Assembly (NCBI RefSeq): GCF_002197685.1
Contig: NZ_NBBI01000004.1
Span: 310,001 to 374,000, forward strand
Reading direction: 5' to 3'
DNA from: Sphingomonas dokdonensis
GTDB taxonomy: Bacteria > Pseudomonadota > Alphaproteobacteria > Sphingomonadales > Sphingomonadaceae
Length of the DNA stretch: 64,000 nt
In this document: piece by piece, positions 26,600 to 35,089 of the stretch
How the letters are laid out: the number at the start of each line of letters is the position of its first letter
How positions within the stretch are numbered: position 1 is the first letter of the stretch
Made by a program: the position numbers and the translations under genes
Notes under the pieces: model-generated
The model's database searches: none
Told to the model about the DNA's origin: nothing
The model's input: the letters and a program-made list of their open reading frames with translations, nothing else

Positions 26600-28327
26600 T
26601 TACTTGTACCGCCAGCTCGTCAGGTCGGCGCCCTTGGGTGCCGCCGCCTCGATCCGCTGCAGGATCTTGGGCACGTACATCCAGTTGTAGCGCAGCCGCC
26701 CGACCGAATTGGGCTGCGTCGGATCGCCGTTCCAGCAATGCTCGTCGCGATCGCCATAAAGGATCTCGCCGCCGTACGCCGGCTTTGCTGTCTTCAGGAA
26801 ATCTTCCATCAGATAGACGGCATTGTTCAGGTAGAAATTGTCCATGTCGCCGACATAGATGTGGATCTTGCCCTGAAGTTTCGGCGCCAGCTTCTGCCAG
26901 TCGCGCTGCAGGATGTAGCGCATGTCGTAATTGTCGCGCCAATAGGCGGCGACTTCGGGATCGATCTCGCCGGTCGCCTTGTTCCAGATCCGCTTGGGAT
27001 AGCCGTCCGCGCCCATCGGCGAATACACCGCTTCCCACACGTCCCACTGGCCGCCCGAGCGCGTCTTGTCGCCCAGCACCAGCTCCAGCCGGTTCTCGTC
27101 CTCGATCGTGTGCGAGATGTGCCCGAGGTAATCGCGCTTGCCCGGCTTCGCGACCTTCCCGAACGGCCCGGTCCAGAAATAGGCGTTCTTGTCCTTGTAG
27201 ATGTCCGTCACCATCGTCTGACGGAAATCAATCGGATCGGGGCACGCCGCGAACGCGCCGTTATATTCGTCCGGGTAGAACACCTGCACCGCCAGCGCTT
27301 CCCAGCCGCCGGTCGACCCGCCGTACAGGAACCGCGACCAGCCCTGGCCGATCCCGCGGAATTTCTTTTCCAGCGCCGGGATGAAGTCATAGGTGATGGC
27401 ATCGCCATACGGCCCGATATTGGCCGAATTCACCGCATAGCTGTCGTCGTAATAAGGGTTCGAGTGGTCGATCTCGACGATCAGCATGCGTGGGAAGTCG
27501 GGCGACACCCACTTCTGGTAGAAATCATACGCTTCCTGCTGCTCGGTGCGCGCATAGCAGGTTTCGTTGATGAACCGCTTGTTCGGTTCGCACTTGATGT
27601 TCGCATCGGGCGGCGTGGTGCGGAAACCGCCGAAATCCTCCGGAAAATGCCCGTGGAAGATCGCCAGCGGATATTTCGCCTCGGGATGCTTGTCGAAATC
27701 CTTGGGTACCAGCACGTGCCCACGCATGTAGACGTCGCGGCCCCAGAACTTCGACAGCCGCTCGGACTTGAATTTAAAATGCCGGACGAACTCGGTGTCC
27801 TTCGGCTCCTCGACCGGCCCGATCACATCGGTCAGCGCGACCTTGATCTCGCCGGGGCGCTTCGGATCGAAGTTCACCTTCATCGGCTTGCTGATGATGT
27901 TGCCCGGCTCCTTGCGCCAGTTCTGCCCCGCGCCCCGCGCGGCGGGCAGCTTCACCACCTTGCCATTGCCCAGCGTGAACGTGTCGTACTTATGCAGCAC
28001 GGCCTGCACGGTGTAGGTGCCGGCGGGAATGTCTGAAAGGCTACGGCCCGGATAGCCCAGCACGTCCGTGCCGATCACCTTGGCGGAGCCGTTGCGGAAG
28101 CCCTCCACCTCGATGCCGAACACCTGCGCGGCGTCGTGGCTGGCGTCCACCTGGAACCGCGGCTCGCTCTTGTCGCTTGCCGCCAGCACCAGCAGCACGC
28201 GCCCCTCATAGGGCGCCTCCTTGGCGCCGGGCGCGGCCAGTTCGACCCGGAAGTCCTCTGCGCGCAGCGCATGCGTCCCCAGCGTCAGCGCCGCAACAGC
28301 AGCGCCGACCGCGAATGTCTTTCGCAT
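26600..28327 (-). CDS. Exported alpha/beta hydrolase-fold protein, function unknown
   Basis: A 575-residue exported protein (signal to about residue 23). An N-terminal beta-rich region of about 170 residues is followed by an alpha/beta hydrolase domain with nucleophile Ser338 in YGGSTGGW. An HGHFPEDFGG segment may form the oxyanion hole, and a possible Asp/His pair lies near DMDNFY and DEHCWNG. It resembles exported esterase-like hypothetical proteins. Being first in the run before the TonB receptor, 125 nt upstream, it may release or process the substrate. The actual bond cleaved is unknown. Confidence 0.75.
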   Translation of the reverse strand: MRKTFAVGAAVAALTLGTHALRAEDFRVELAAPGAKEAPYEGRVLLVLAASDKSEPRFQVDASHDAAQVFGIEVEGFRNGSAKVIGTDVLGYPGRSLSDIPAGTYTVQAVLHKYDTFTLGNGKVVKLPAARGAGQNWRKEPGNIISKPMKVNFDPKRPGEIKVALTDVIGPVEEPKDTEFVRHFKFKSERLSKFWGRDVYMRGHVLVPKDFDKHPEAKYPLAIFHGHFPEDFGGFRTTPPDANIKCEPNKRFINETCYARTEQQEAYDFYQKWVSPDFPRMLIVEIDHSNPYYDDSYAVNSANIGPYGDAITYDFIPALEKKFRGIGQGWSRFLYGGSTGGWEALAVQVFYPDEYNGAFAACPDPIDFRQTMVTDIYKDKNAYFWTGPFGKVAKPGKRDYLGHISHTIEDENRLELVLGDKTRSGGQWDVWEAVYSPMGADGYPKRIWNKATGEIDPEVAAYWRDNYDMRYILQRDWQKLAPKLQGKIHIYVGDMDNFYLNNAVYLMEDFLKTAKPAYGGEILYGDRDEHCWNGDPTQPNSVGRLRYNWMYVPKILQRIEAAAPKGADLTSWRYK

Positions 28328-28428
28328 GTCCCGTCCCCTTTTGCCGGCTGGCTCCCCGCCCCGCCGATCGCTTCAATGTGCGCCAACTCCATTAGCAGTC
28401 AACGCATATGACCGCATAGCGAACTTAT

Positions 28429-28443
28429 GTTGCGATAGCGCAC
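28429..28443. promoter_or_regulatory. Candidate IclR-type operator (GTTGCGATAGCGCAC)
   Basis: This 15-bp sequence lies in the 244-bp gap between the divergent hydrolase and IclR genes. It resembles the GTTCGATAATCGCAC type of site I recall for PcaR/PcaU-like IclR regulators. A related imperfect palindrome CGTTGCGGAACG lies at 28450-28461. Together they suggest one or more binding sites for the adjacent regulator. Confidence 0.4.
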
Positions 28444-28488
28444 ACACTTCGTTGCGGAACGTGGTGGCGCTTGCGAACCGCAATCCAT

Positions 28489-28508
28489 GGTTTACGCCAT
28501 GGTAAATC
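28489..28508. promoter_or_regulatory. Inverted repeat GGTTTAC-N6-GTAAATC
   Basis: Arms match at 6 of 7 positions around a 6-bp spacer, about 64 nt before the iclR-family start. It could be an autoregulatory site for the regulator or a site for a second factor. Nothing but position and symmetry supports it. Confidence 0.35.
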
Positions 28509-28571
28509 AGTATCTTTCCGTTTTCGCCACCGCCCGTTAGCTACGCGGCACACCCCCGGAGAATAATATCG

Positions 28572-29399
28572 ATGTCAGCCACGGCAGCCGGCCAGTTCGC
28601 GGATGAAGAAGCCGCCGTGTCGTTGAACGAATCGGATGACGGCGATCGCGATTATGTTGCCTCGCTCGCGCGCGGGCTTGAGGTGATCTGCGCCTTTACG
28701 CGCGACACACCGTCGATGACACTCAGTGATGTGGCAAAGGTCACGGGCATGTCGCGCGCCACCACGCGACGCCTGCTGCTCACCCTGGTGCGCGAAGGCT
28801 ATGCCGAGAAGCGCGACCGGCACTTCTCGCTCCGGCCCAAGGTGCTGCAGCTCGGCTATTCGGCGCTGTCCTCGGTCGGCATCCTCGACATCGTACAGCC
28901 GGTGATGAACGCCCTGTCGCAGAAGACACAGGAATCGATCTACACCGCCGTCCTCACCGGCGATGACGTCACCTATCTCGCGCGCTCGACGCCCGATCGC
29001 GTGATCTCGGTCAATTTCAACATCGGCAATCGCCTGCCCGCCTACGCCGTGTCGACCGGCCGCGTGCTGCTCGCCGGCGAGAGCGACGAGACGCTGGAAC
29101 GCTACTTCAAGCGCCTCGTGCTGGAGGAGCATACGTCCAACACCGTGCGCACGGTGAAGCAGCTGCGCGCGGTGATCGCCGAGGTGCGCGACCTCGGCTA
29201 TTCGCTGGTGGACGAGGAGCTGGAGGTCGGCGTCCGCTCGCTGTCGGTGCCGATCTACGACGCAGGCGGCCATGTCATCGCCGCACTCAACGCCTGCTGC
29301 CCGTCGATGCGCTTCCCGGTCGAGGACATGCGCCAGCAACTGGTGCCCGAGCTGCGCGCCGCGGCGCAAAGCATCAACGAGCGGTTCCAGCAGCAATAA
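28572..29399 (+). CDS. IclR family transcriptional regulator (PcaR/PobR-like)
   Basis: A 275-residue regulator. The winged helix-turn-helix at about residues 28-85 contains TLSDVAKVTGMSRATTRRLLLTL, and the C-terminal effector-binding domain has AVSTGRVLLAG and SVPIYDAGGHVIAALNACC. The layout fits PcaU/PobR-type IclR proteins, which sense aromatic acids, although sequence alone does not give the ligand. It is divergent from the exported hydrolase/TonB receptor genes and probably controls them and itself through the sites in the shared promoter region. Confidence 0.9.
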   Translation: MSATAAGQFADEEAAVSLNESDDGDRDYVASLARGLEVICAFTRDTPSMTLSDVAKVTGMSRATTRRLLLTLVREGYAEKRDRHFSLRPKVLQLGYSALSSVGILDIVQPVMNALSQKTQESIYTAVLTGDDVTYLARSTPDRVISVNFNIGNRLPAYAVSTGRVLLAGESDETLERYFKRLVLEEHTSNTVRTVKQLRAVIAEVRDLGYSLVDEELEVGVRSLSVPIYDAGGHVIAALNACCPSMRFPVEDMRQQLVPELRAAAQSINERFQQQ

Positions 29400-29440
29400 A
29401 CCGGCGCGCCGCTGCGACGCGTCACACCGGCCCAAACGCG

Positions 29441-30532
29441 TCAGGCGGCGACATCCTCCGCCACGAAGCCCTTCCAGTTGCGCATATATTCCACGAACTG
29501 CGGGCTCAGCCCTTCGTCCAGCAGGTGCTGCACCGTCACCGGCAGCGCGGGCGAGACATAATCCGCGTCCTGCCGCACGCGCTCGGGGAAATCGTGCCGC
29601 AGGATCGCCCCGCGCCCGATCACCACGAAATCGCATCCTGCCGCCAGCACGTCGGCCGCCTCGCGCGCCGTCATCACCTTGCCCGCTGCGCCCAGCCGAA
29701 CATCGCCGCGTGGCAGCTCGGTGAAATAGCTCATCAGCGAACGGCCCTGATGCGCCTCCTCATACGGCTCCTTGGTGACGTCCCAGAGCGACATATCGAG
29801 ATAATCGATATCCCCGCGCCGCAGCACGTCGGCCGCCACATCGCGGATCTCGGCCAGCTTCAGCCCGAAGCGTTCGGGCGACAGCCTCAGGCCGACCTGA
29901 AAGTTTTTGCCGCAGGTTGCGCGAATGCCGTCGATAATCTCGAAAATCAGCCGCGCGCGATTCTCCAGGCTGCCGCCGTAGCGATCGTCGCGCTTGTTGA
30001 TCTCGGCCGACAGGAACTGCGCCAGGATATAGCCATGCGCCCCGTGGATCTCGACCCCGTCGAAGCCCGCCTGCTCGGCGCGCCTGGCCGCGGCGATGAA
30101 ATCGTCGCGCAGCTGCTCCACCTCGGCAAGCGTCAGCCCGCGCGCGCCCGTCTCCGGATCGTCCGACGGGCAGACCGGCGTGCCGACCAGCTCCTTGGGC
30201 GACCGGTTGCCCGCATGGTGCAACTGCACCGACGAGATCGAGCCCGCCGCGCGGATCGCATCGGCCAGCTTCGTCAGCCCCTCCAGCTGGGCATCGTCGA
30301 ACACGCCAAGCTGCCCCTCGAAGCCCTGCCCCACCGCCTGGACATGCGCCGCCGCCGTCATGGTGATGCCAAAGCCGCCCTTGGCGCGCATCGTTAGCCA
30401 GTGATGCTCCGCGTCGGACAGCCGGCCATCGGCATGGCTTTGCTGATTGGTCAGCGGCGCCAGCATGAAACGGTTCTTCATCGCCGGCCCGCGCGTCAGC
30501 GTCAGCGGTTCAAGCAGGTTGTTCACGGCCAC
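29441..30532 (-). CDS. NADH:flavin oxidoreductase, old yellow enzyme family
   Basis: A 363-residue FMN barrel enzyme. Motifs are NRFMLAPLTNQQSHADG, QLHHAGNRSP, GFDGVEIHGAHGYILAQFLS (the His/Ala pair of many OYE-like proteins is HGAHGY), RYGGSLENRARL and DFVVIGRGAILRHDFP. It likely reduces activated C=C bonds using NAD(P)H. The start is taken as GTG 30532, with GGAGACGAGG upstream; GTG 30526 is also possible. It is convergent with the IclR gene and not obviously in its operon. Confidence 0.88.
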   Translation of the reverse strand: MAVNNLLEPLTLTRGPAMKNRFMLAPLTNQQSHADGRLSDAEHHWLTMRAKGGFGITMTAAAHVQAVGQGFEGQLGVFDDAQLEGLTKLADAIRAAGSISSVQLHHAGNRSPKELVGTPVCPSDDPETGARGLTLAEVEQLRDDFIAAARRAEQAGFDGVEIHGAHGYILAQFLSAEINKRDDRYGGSLENRARLIFEIIDGIRATCGKNFQVGLRLSPERFGLKLAEIRDVAADVLRRGDIDYLDMSLWDVTKEPYEEAHQGRSLMSYFTELPRGDVRLGAAGKVMTAREAADVLAAGCDFVVIGRGAILRHDFPERVRQDADYVSPALPVTVQHLLDEGLSPQFVEYMRNWKGFVAEDVAA

Positions 30533-30699
30533 CCTCGTCTCCTGTGTTTGTCTTACGCGCAATGCGATCGGATACGATCTGTACCGGTCGGTTGGCCGAG
30601 CGGGCAATAGCAATGCCTATCGCCCGCATCCTTGCCCGCAACCTTGGCAGCCGCGCGCGTTCGGGTACAAGCCCGCTGACCCATGCGAAAGCCGCGCTC

Positions 30700-31752
30700 A
30701 TGACTTCTCTCCTCGAACGCCGCGATGCGCGTCGCGCGCCGTTCGATGGCGGGCATGGCGGCGGCGTGTTCCTGTCGATCCAGTATCTGCGCGGGCTCGC
30801 CTCGCTGATGGTGCTGTTGTACCACGCCGGCTACGATCTCGGCCTCATCACGGAAGGAAGCCGCCCGCACTGGCTCGCCTCGGGCGTCGACATCTTCTTC
30901 GTCGTCAGCGGCTTCGTGATGGTGACGGCCACCGCCGACCGCCCCGTCACCGCCCGCCGCTTCCTCGCCTCGCGCATCGCCCGCGTGGTGCCGATCTACT
31001 GGCTCGCGACCCTCGCGATGATCGCCATCCTCGCGCTGCGCGGCCAGATGCTGCCGACACTCGGCGAGGTCGCCTTCTCGTTCCTGTTCATCTTTTACTT
31101 CAACGCGCGCGTGCAGGACACCAGCCCGATCCTCGGCCCCGGCTGGACGCTCAACTACGAAATCTATTTCTATCTCGTCTTCGCCGCGCTGCTGCGCGTC
31201 CCCGTGCTGGGGCGCATCGCGATCATGGCGCTGCTGTTCGTCGCGATCACCGCGCTGCGCCCCGTCGTCCCCGCCGACAGCGCATTTCTCGTCCGCGTGA
31301 CCAGCCCGATCCCGCTGGAATTCGTCGCCGGCATGGTGATCGGCTACGGCCGCGGCCGGCTGATGCAGGCGCCCGCGGCGCTCGGCGCCGCGCTGATCGG
31401 CATCGCCTTTGCCGCCCTGTCGCTGCTCGATCCGCCGCTGCCGCGCGTCGCCTTTTTCGCGCCGCCGGCGGTGCTGATCGTGCTGGGCGGCGTGATGCTG
31501 GAACGGCACATCGGCCGCCGCCACATCGGCCTGCTCGGCCGATTGGGCGACGTCAGCTACAGCCTCTATCTCACCCACCCGCTGCTGCTCGCCATGCTGA
31601 CCCCGATCACCGTCGCTGCCGCCTGGGTCTGGCCGCTCGGCATCGCCATCGTGCTCGGCTCGGTCGCGCTCGGCTTTGCCGCCTATAACTGGGTCGAGGT
31701 GCCCACCACCCGCGCGGCGCGACGCCTGCTCGGCGGTGTACGCCGCGATTGA
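30700..31752 (+). CDS. Acyltransferase 3 family membrane protein
   Basis: A 350-residue inner-membrane O-acyltransferase with about ten hydrophobic helices. The catalytic His lies in LYHAGYDLG, the FFVVSGFVM motif follows, and SYSLYLTHPLLL marks the C-terminal region. Such enzymes acetylate or succinylate surface polysaccharides, peptidoglycan or lipids. The ATG at 30700 begins MTSLLERR; its ribosome site is weak, and ATG 30613 is an alternative. It is followed by a membrane-anchored GH12-like protein, which suggests a cell-envelope glycan role. Confidence 0.88.
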   Translation: MTSLLERRDARRAPFDGGHGGGVFLSIQYLRGLASLMVLLYHAGYDLGLITEGSRPHWLASGVDIFFVVSGFVMVTATADRPVTARRFLASRIARVVPIYWLATLAMIAILALRGQMLPTLGEVAFSFLFIFYFNARVQDTSPILGPGWTLNYEIYFYLVFAALLRVPVLGRIAIMALLFVAITALRPVVPADSAFLVRVTSPIPLEFVAGMVIGYGRGRLMQAPAALGAALIGIAFAALSLLDPPLPRVAFFAPPAVLIVLGGVMLERHIGRRHIGLLGRLGDVSYSLYLTHPLLLAMLTPITVAAAWVWPLGIAIVLGSVALGFAAYNWVEVPTTRAARRLLGGVRRD

Positions 31753-31814
31753 TCGCCACCGCGCATGGCTGTAGCGGTTCCGGCAAATCTCGGGCGCAAC
31801 GAACAGGATTTGCG

Positions 31815-32627
31815 GTGAAATTTCTTCGGATCCTGCTTGGTGTGCTGGTCGTCGCGCTGCTCGCCTTCGGCATCTTCGTGGTCGCCACCCGCCCCTCCGC
31901 CGGCCCCGGTCAGGTGGTCGTGTCGGCCAAGACGCCCTTCACCAAGGACCGCTTCTTCGCCTTTGCGCAGCCGTGGGGCGGCGAAGAAGTGACGGTGCTG
32001 AAACCCTGGGCGCGGCACGCCGACAAGATGGTGGTGGACCTCGCCCGCTTCCCCGCCAACACCAGCTTTCGCTGGCGCTGGCCCCCCGTCAACGCCGGCT
32101 TCGGCCCCGGCGTCTGGGGCTATGACGCGGTGATGTACGGCAATTACGACGGCGGCGAGCCCGAAACCGCCGTTGCCCCGATCCGCGTGCGCGACCTGCG
32201 CGCGCTACGCCAGCGCTTCGCCTGGACGATCGACACCGGCTGGGGCGACGGCAACGTCCTGACCGAATTCTACCTGCGTTCCAGCCCCACCGACGTGAAC
32301 GCCAAGGTGATCGAGATCGGCTGGTTCTTCCACCTGCCCCCCAGCACCCGTGCCTATTTCGACCGCGCCACGCCCATCGGCACCTTCGTCGACGCACAGG
32401 GCCGCCGCTGGTCCGCCCGCATGGCGGAAAAGTTCCTGATGATCGCGCCCGAACAGCCGCAGGACCTGCGCACCGGCACGCTCGACATGCTGCCGTTCCT
32501 CGAATGGCTGCAGCAGAACGGGAAGATCACCGGCAACGAATGGATGTCCGGCCTCGCCATCGGCGTCGAGCCGGTACGCGGCCTCGGCAAGCTGACGGTG
32601 ACCCGCTGGGACGTCGAGATGCGGTGA
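31815..32627 (+). CDS. Membrane-anchored protein, possibly GH12/concanavalin-like
   Basis: A 270-residue protein with one N-terminal transmembrane segment (VLVVALLAFGIFVVA, residues 10-24). The soluble domain is rich in Trp and Tyr, with FRWRWPPV, WGYDAVMYGNYDGG and KVIEIGWFFHLPP. The alternating beta pattern recalls GH12-like jelly-roll glycosidases, but I cannot place both catalytic Glu residues. It starts at GTG 31815; a longer frame to 31749 exists. It is 62 nt downstream of the acyltransferase on the same strand. Function is unproven. Confidence 0.6.
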   Translation: MKFLRILLGVLVVALLAFGIFVVATRPSAGPGQVVVSAKTPFTKDRFFAFAQPWGGEEVTVLKPWARHADKMVVDLARFPANTSFRWRWPPVNAGFGPGVWGYDAVMYGNYDGGEPETAVAPIRVRDLRALRQRFAWTIDTGWGDGNVLTEFYLRSSPTDVNAKVIEIGWFFHLPPSTRAYFDRATPIGTFVDAQGRRWSARMAEKFLMIAPEQPQDLRTGTLDMLPFLEWLQQNGKITGNEWMSGLAIGVEPVRGLGKLTVTRWDVEMR

Positions 32628-32651
32628 AGTTTACCGGCACCGGCCCGCGCG

Positions 32652-33635
32652 TCAGGTAAGCGCCGCCGCCCGCCCCGCGCGCTCGGCATACAGCCGCGCG
32701 ATCACCGCGCAGGCGATCAGCTGGATCTGGTGAAACACCATGACCGGCAGGATCACCGCGCCGACCTCAGCCGCCGGAAACAGCAGCCCCGCGATCGGCA
32801 CGCCCGTCGCCAGGCTCTTCTTCGACCCGCAGAACAACAGCACGATGCGGTCCTCGCGGCTGAACCCGAGCAGCCGCCCTAGCCCGAGCGTCAGCAGCAT
32901 GACCACCGCCAGCAGCGCGCAGCAGGTCGCCAGCAGCACCGCCAGGCTCTCGCCCGACACACGTTGCCACAGCCCCTCCACCACCGCCGCGCTGAACGCG
33001 GTATAGACCACCAGCAGGATCGACCCGCGATCCACGGTGGATACCAGCGGCTTGTGCCGCGTCACAAACCCGCCGATCCAAGGCCGCAGCGCATGACCGG
33101 CGAGGAACGGCAGCAGCAATTGCAGCGCGATCCCCTCGATCGCATCGGTGGAGATGCTCGCCGACGCGCCCGGCAGCGACATCAGGATTGCCACCAGCGC
33201 CGGCGTCACGACGATGCCCAGCAGGTTGGAGAAGGACGCGCTGCACACCGCCGCCGCCACATTCCCGCCGGCAATCGCGGTAAATGCGATCGACGATTGC
33301 ACCGTCGACGGCAGCAGCGTCAGGAACAGCAGTCCCGCGGCCATCGTCCCCGTCACGAACGGCAAGGTAACGAGCCCCAGCCCCAGCATCGGAAACAGCA
33401 CAAAGGTGGTGGTCAGCACCGCCAGGTGCAGCCGCCAGTTGCGCGCGCCGCCCAGCAGCGCCTCGCGCGACAGCTTCGCGCCATGCAGAAAGAACAGCAG
33501 CACGATCGCCGCCGTTGTCAGCACCTCGAAGATCGGCACGCCCACGCCGCGCGCGGGCAGCAGCGACGCCAGCACCACCGTCCCCAACAGCGCCAGCACG
33601 AATGGCTCGAAAACAGCCAGGATCGGTCGAAGCAT
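32652..33635 (-). CDS. Bile acid:sodium symporter-like transporter (SBF-like)
   Basis: A 327-residue membrane protein with about ten hydrophobic helices. Motifs of the SBF-like branch are FFLHGAKLSREAL, LLFLTLLPSTVQSSIAFTAIAGGNVAAAVCSAS, and FCGSKKSLATGVPIAGLLF in the second half. This is a different subgroup from the BASS gene at 14119. The substrate is unknown. ATG 33635 is chosen; GTG 33641 is equally possible. No operon partner is apparent. Confidence 0.88.
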   Translation of the reverse strand: MLRPILAVFEPFVLALLGTVVLASLLPARGVGVPIFEVLTTAAIVLLFFLHGAKLSREALLGGARNWRLHLAVLTTTFVLFPMLGLGLVTLPFVTGTMAAGLLFLTLLPSTVQSSIAFTAIAGGNVAAAVCSASFSNLLGIVVTPALVAILMSLPGASASISTDAIEGIALQLLLPFLAGHALRPWIGGFVTRHKPLVSTVDRGSILLVVYTAFSAAVVEGLWQRVSGESLAVLLATCCALLAVVMLLTLGLGRLLGFSREDRIVLLFCGSKKSLATGVPIAGLLFPAAEVGAVILPVMVFHQIQLIACAVIARLYAERAGRAAALT

Positions 33636-33797
33636 CGTCACACCCTACGCCCAGGAGGCGCTCCCCTAATCACAAACCGCCCCAACCCCAAACCGCGCGG
33701 CGCATCGCAGCCCCCGCCCGCCGCGACGCCCTTTGCCGCGCGATGAAGCCCAGCTGCCCGCTCGCGCGTTATCCCGTCACCAGCAAAGGAGATCGTC

Positions 33798-33980
33798 ATG
33801 ACCGATCAGACCACCAGCGACTTCAAGGACGCGGCAAAGCGCAGCCAGGACGCGGGCATCGCCGACGAGAGCGCCGCCTATCAGAACGCCGCCGCCACGT
33901 CGGACGGCAAGACCGACACGGCAGCGGTGCCGACCACCGACACCCCCGCCGAGCGCGAGTCGGAAGCGCACCCGAGCTAA
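33798..33980 (+). CDS. Small hydrophilic protein, function unknown
   Basis: A 60-residue protein with no hydrophobic segment. It is rich in Asp, Ala, Thr, Ser and Glu and is probably disordered. The ribosome site AAAGGAG eight nt upstream is strong, and the start is unambiguous. Composition resembles the small protein at 51533 and general-stress-like or hydrophilin-type proteins, but I recognise no family. It is followed by a strong hairpin. Confidence 0.65.
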   Translation: MTDQTTSDFKDAAKRSQDAGIADESAAYQNAAATSDGKTDTAAVPTTDTPAERESEAHPS

Positions 33981-33987
33981 GCGGGGG

Positions 33988-34027
33988 CCTGCCCGGGACG
34001 ACGCATTGTCGTCCCGTGCGCGGCAGG
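33988..34027. terminator. Extended hairpin between convergent genes
   Basis: A perfect 9-bp stem CGGGACGAC / GTCGTCCCG with loop GCATT (33994-34016) is enclosed by a second stem CCTGCC / GGCAGG. It sits between the small ORF and the convergent thioesterase. There is no U-tract, so it may be a weak bidirectional terminator or RNA-stabilising structure. Confidence 0.5.
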
Positions 34028-34031
34028 TTCG

Positions 34032-34844
34032 TCAGGCCGGGTCCATGAAGCGCAGGATCGCCGACTGGCTCCCGCTCGCCATCATGGTGCCGTCCTGCGC
34101 AAACATGTGGATCGCGCCATGGCCGAATCCGCGGCTCGCGGCGCTGATCTTCACGTCGCACAGCACCCATTCGGTCGGCACGATCCGCGCGATGCGCAGC
34201 GTATTGTCCAGGCTGTTGCCCCCGCCGCGCCGCCCGAAGGCGGAAGCAAGGCCGGAGGGCACGAAATCGGCAAACACCGCCAGCACGCTGGTATCCACCG
34301 GCGCGCCATCCTTGGTGCGGATCCACACCACCATGCGACCGTCGGCGGACGGATTGCCGTCGAGCGGCACCGCGCCATAGCGGCCAGGCGACAGCCGCAC
34401 GTCCAGCCGGTCCATCAGCTTGGCGTCCTGCGCCGGCCACAGCGGCCGCGCCTTGCATTCCTCGGGCGGCGGCATGTCGGGCGGCGTCACCCATTGCGCA
34501 GACGGCATGCCGTCTCGGTCGCCCAGCGCGGCGTTCACGGAGATCACCAGCTTGCCCTTGTCGGTACCCGTCACGCGCACCTGGCTGATGTTGCGCCCGC
34601 CCGACAGCACCTCGACCGACAGGTCCAGCGTATCGCCGACGCGGGCATAGGAGATGAACTGCGCGGTGGACCAGATCACCCCGCGCCCCGTCGCGCGCTC
34701 CGCCGCCACCGTCGCCGCGCCCAGCCCGACGCCGCCGAACATGAAGACGTTGCCCGGTGGCCCGACGCAGACCTGATCGGTCACGTGCAGGCGGAAACGC
34801 GCGGGGTCGTCAGTCGGCTCGATGTCTAGAAAACGCTCGGTCAT
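34032..34844 (-). CDS. Acyl-CoA thioesterase, TesB-like double hotdog
   Basis: A 270-residue protein with two hotdog-like halves: VFMFGGVGLGAATVAAERATGRGVIWSTAQFISYAR in the first, and WVLCDVKISAASRGFGHGAIHMFAQDGTMMASGSQSAI in the second. These match the TesB-like thioesterase superfamily, which hydrolyses acyl-CoA to free acid. ATG 34844 is chosen; the longer frame to 34949 has an atypical composition. It is divergent from the amino acid permease. Confidence 0.83.
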   Translation of the reverse strand: MTERFLDIEPTDDPARFRLHVTDQVCVGPPGNVFMFGGVGLGAATVAAERATGRGVIWSTAQFISYARVGDTLDLSVEVLSGGRNISQVRVTGTDKGKLVISVNAALGDRDGMPSAQWVTPPDMPPPEECKARPLWPAQDAKLMDRLDVRLSPGRYGAVPLDGNPSADGRMVVWIRTKDGAPVDTSVLAVFADFVPSGLASAFGRRGGGNSLDNTLRIARIVPTEWVLCDVKISAASRGFGHGAIHMFAQDGTMMASGSQSAILRFMDPA

Positions 34845-35089
34845 CCCGCTTCGATCACAGGTTCCGCTCGGGCTGTCCACCCGCGCCAACGCCCGCGCAC
34901 CGGCGGCCACCAAAGCTTGCGTTTGCCCGAACAAAGTTGGCCTTTGCACCGCGCACCGGCGCAGGCACCATTGCCGTGCGCGGCGGCGGCGCTACACCGC
35001 ACGCCATCGCAGCCGCGATCAGCGCGGCGAAACGGACATGGGAGGAGGCCGCGCCGAACGGCTCAGCGCGGCCGCTGGGGGAGAATAAA

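Noticed and set aside
26475..27047. N-terminal extension of the TonB receptor reading frame
   Set aside because: The extension runs through the adjacent hydrolase gene in another frame; ATG 26474 begins a proper signal peptide with a ribosome site.
34845..35089. Possible extra coding between thioesterase and permease
   Set aside because: Frames on both strands are open but of atypical Arg/Ala/Pro composition with no start plus ribosome site; treated as a divergent promoter region.
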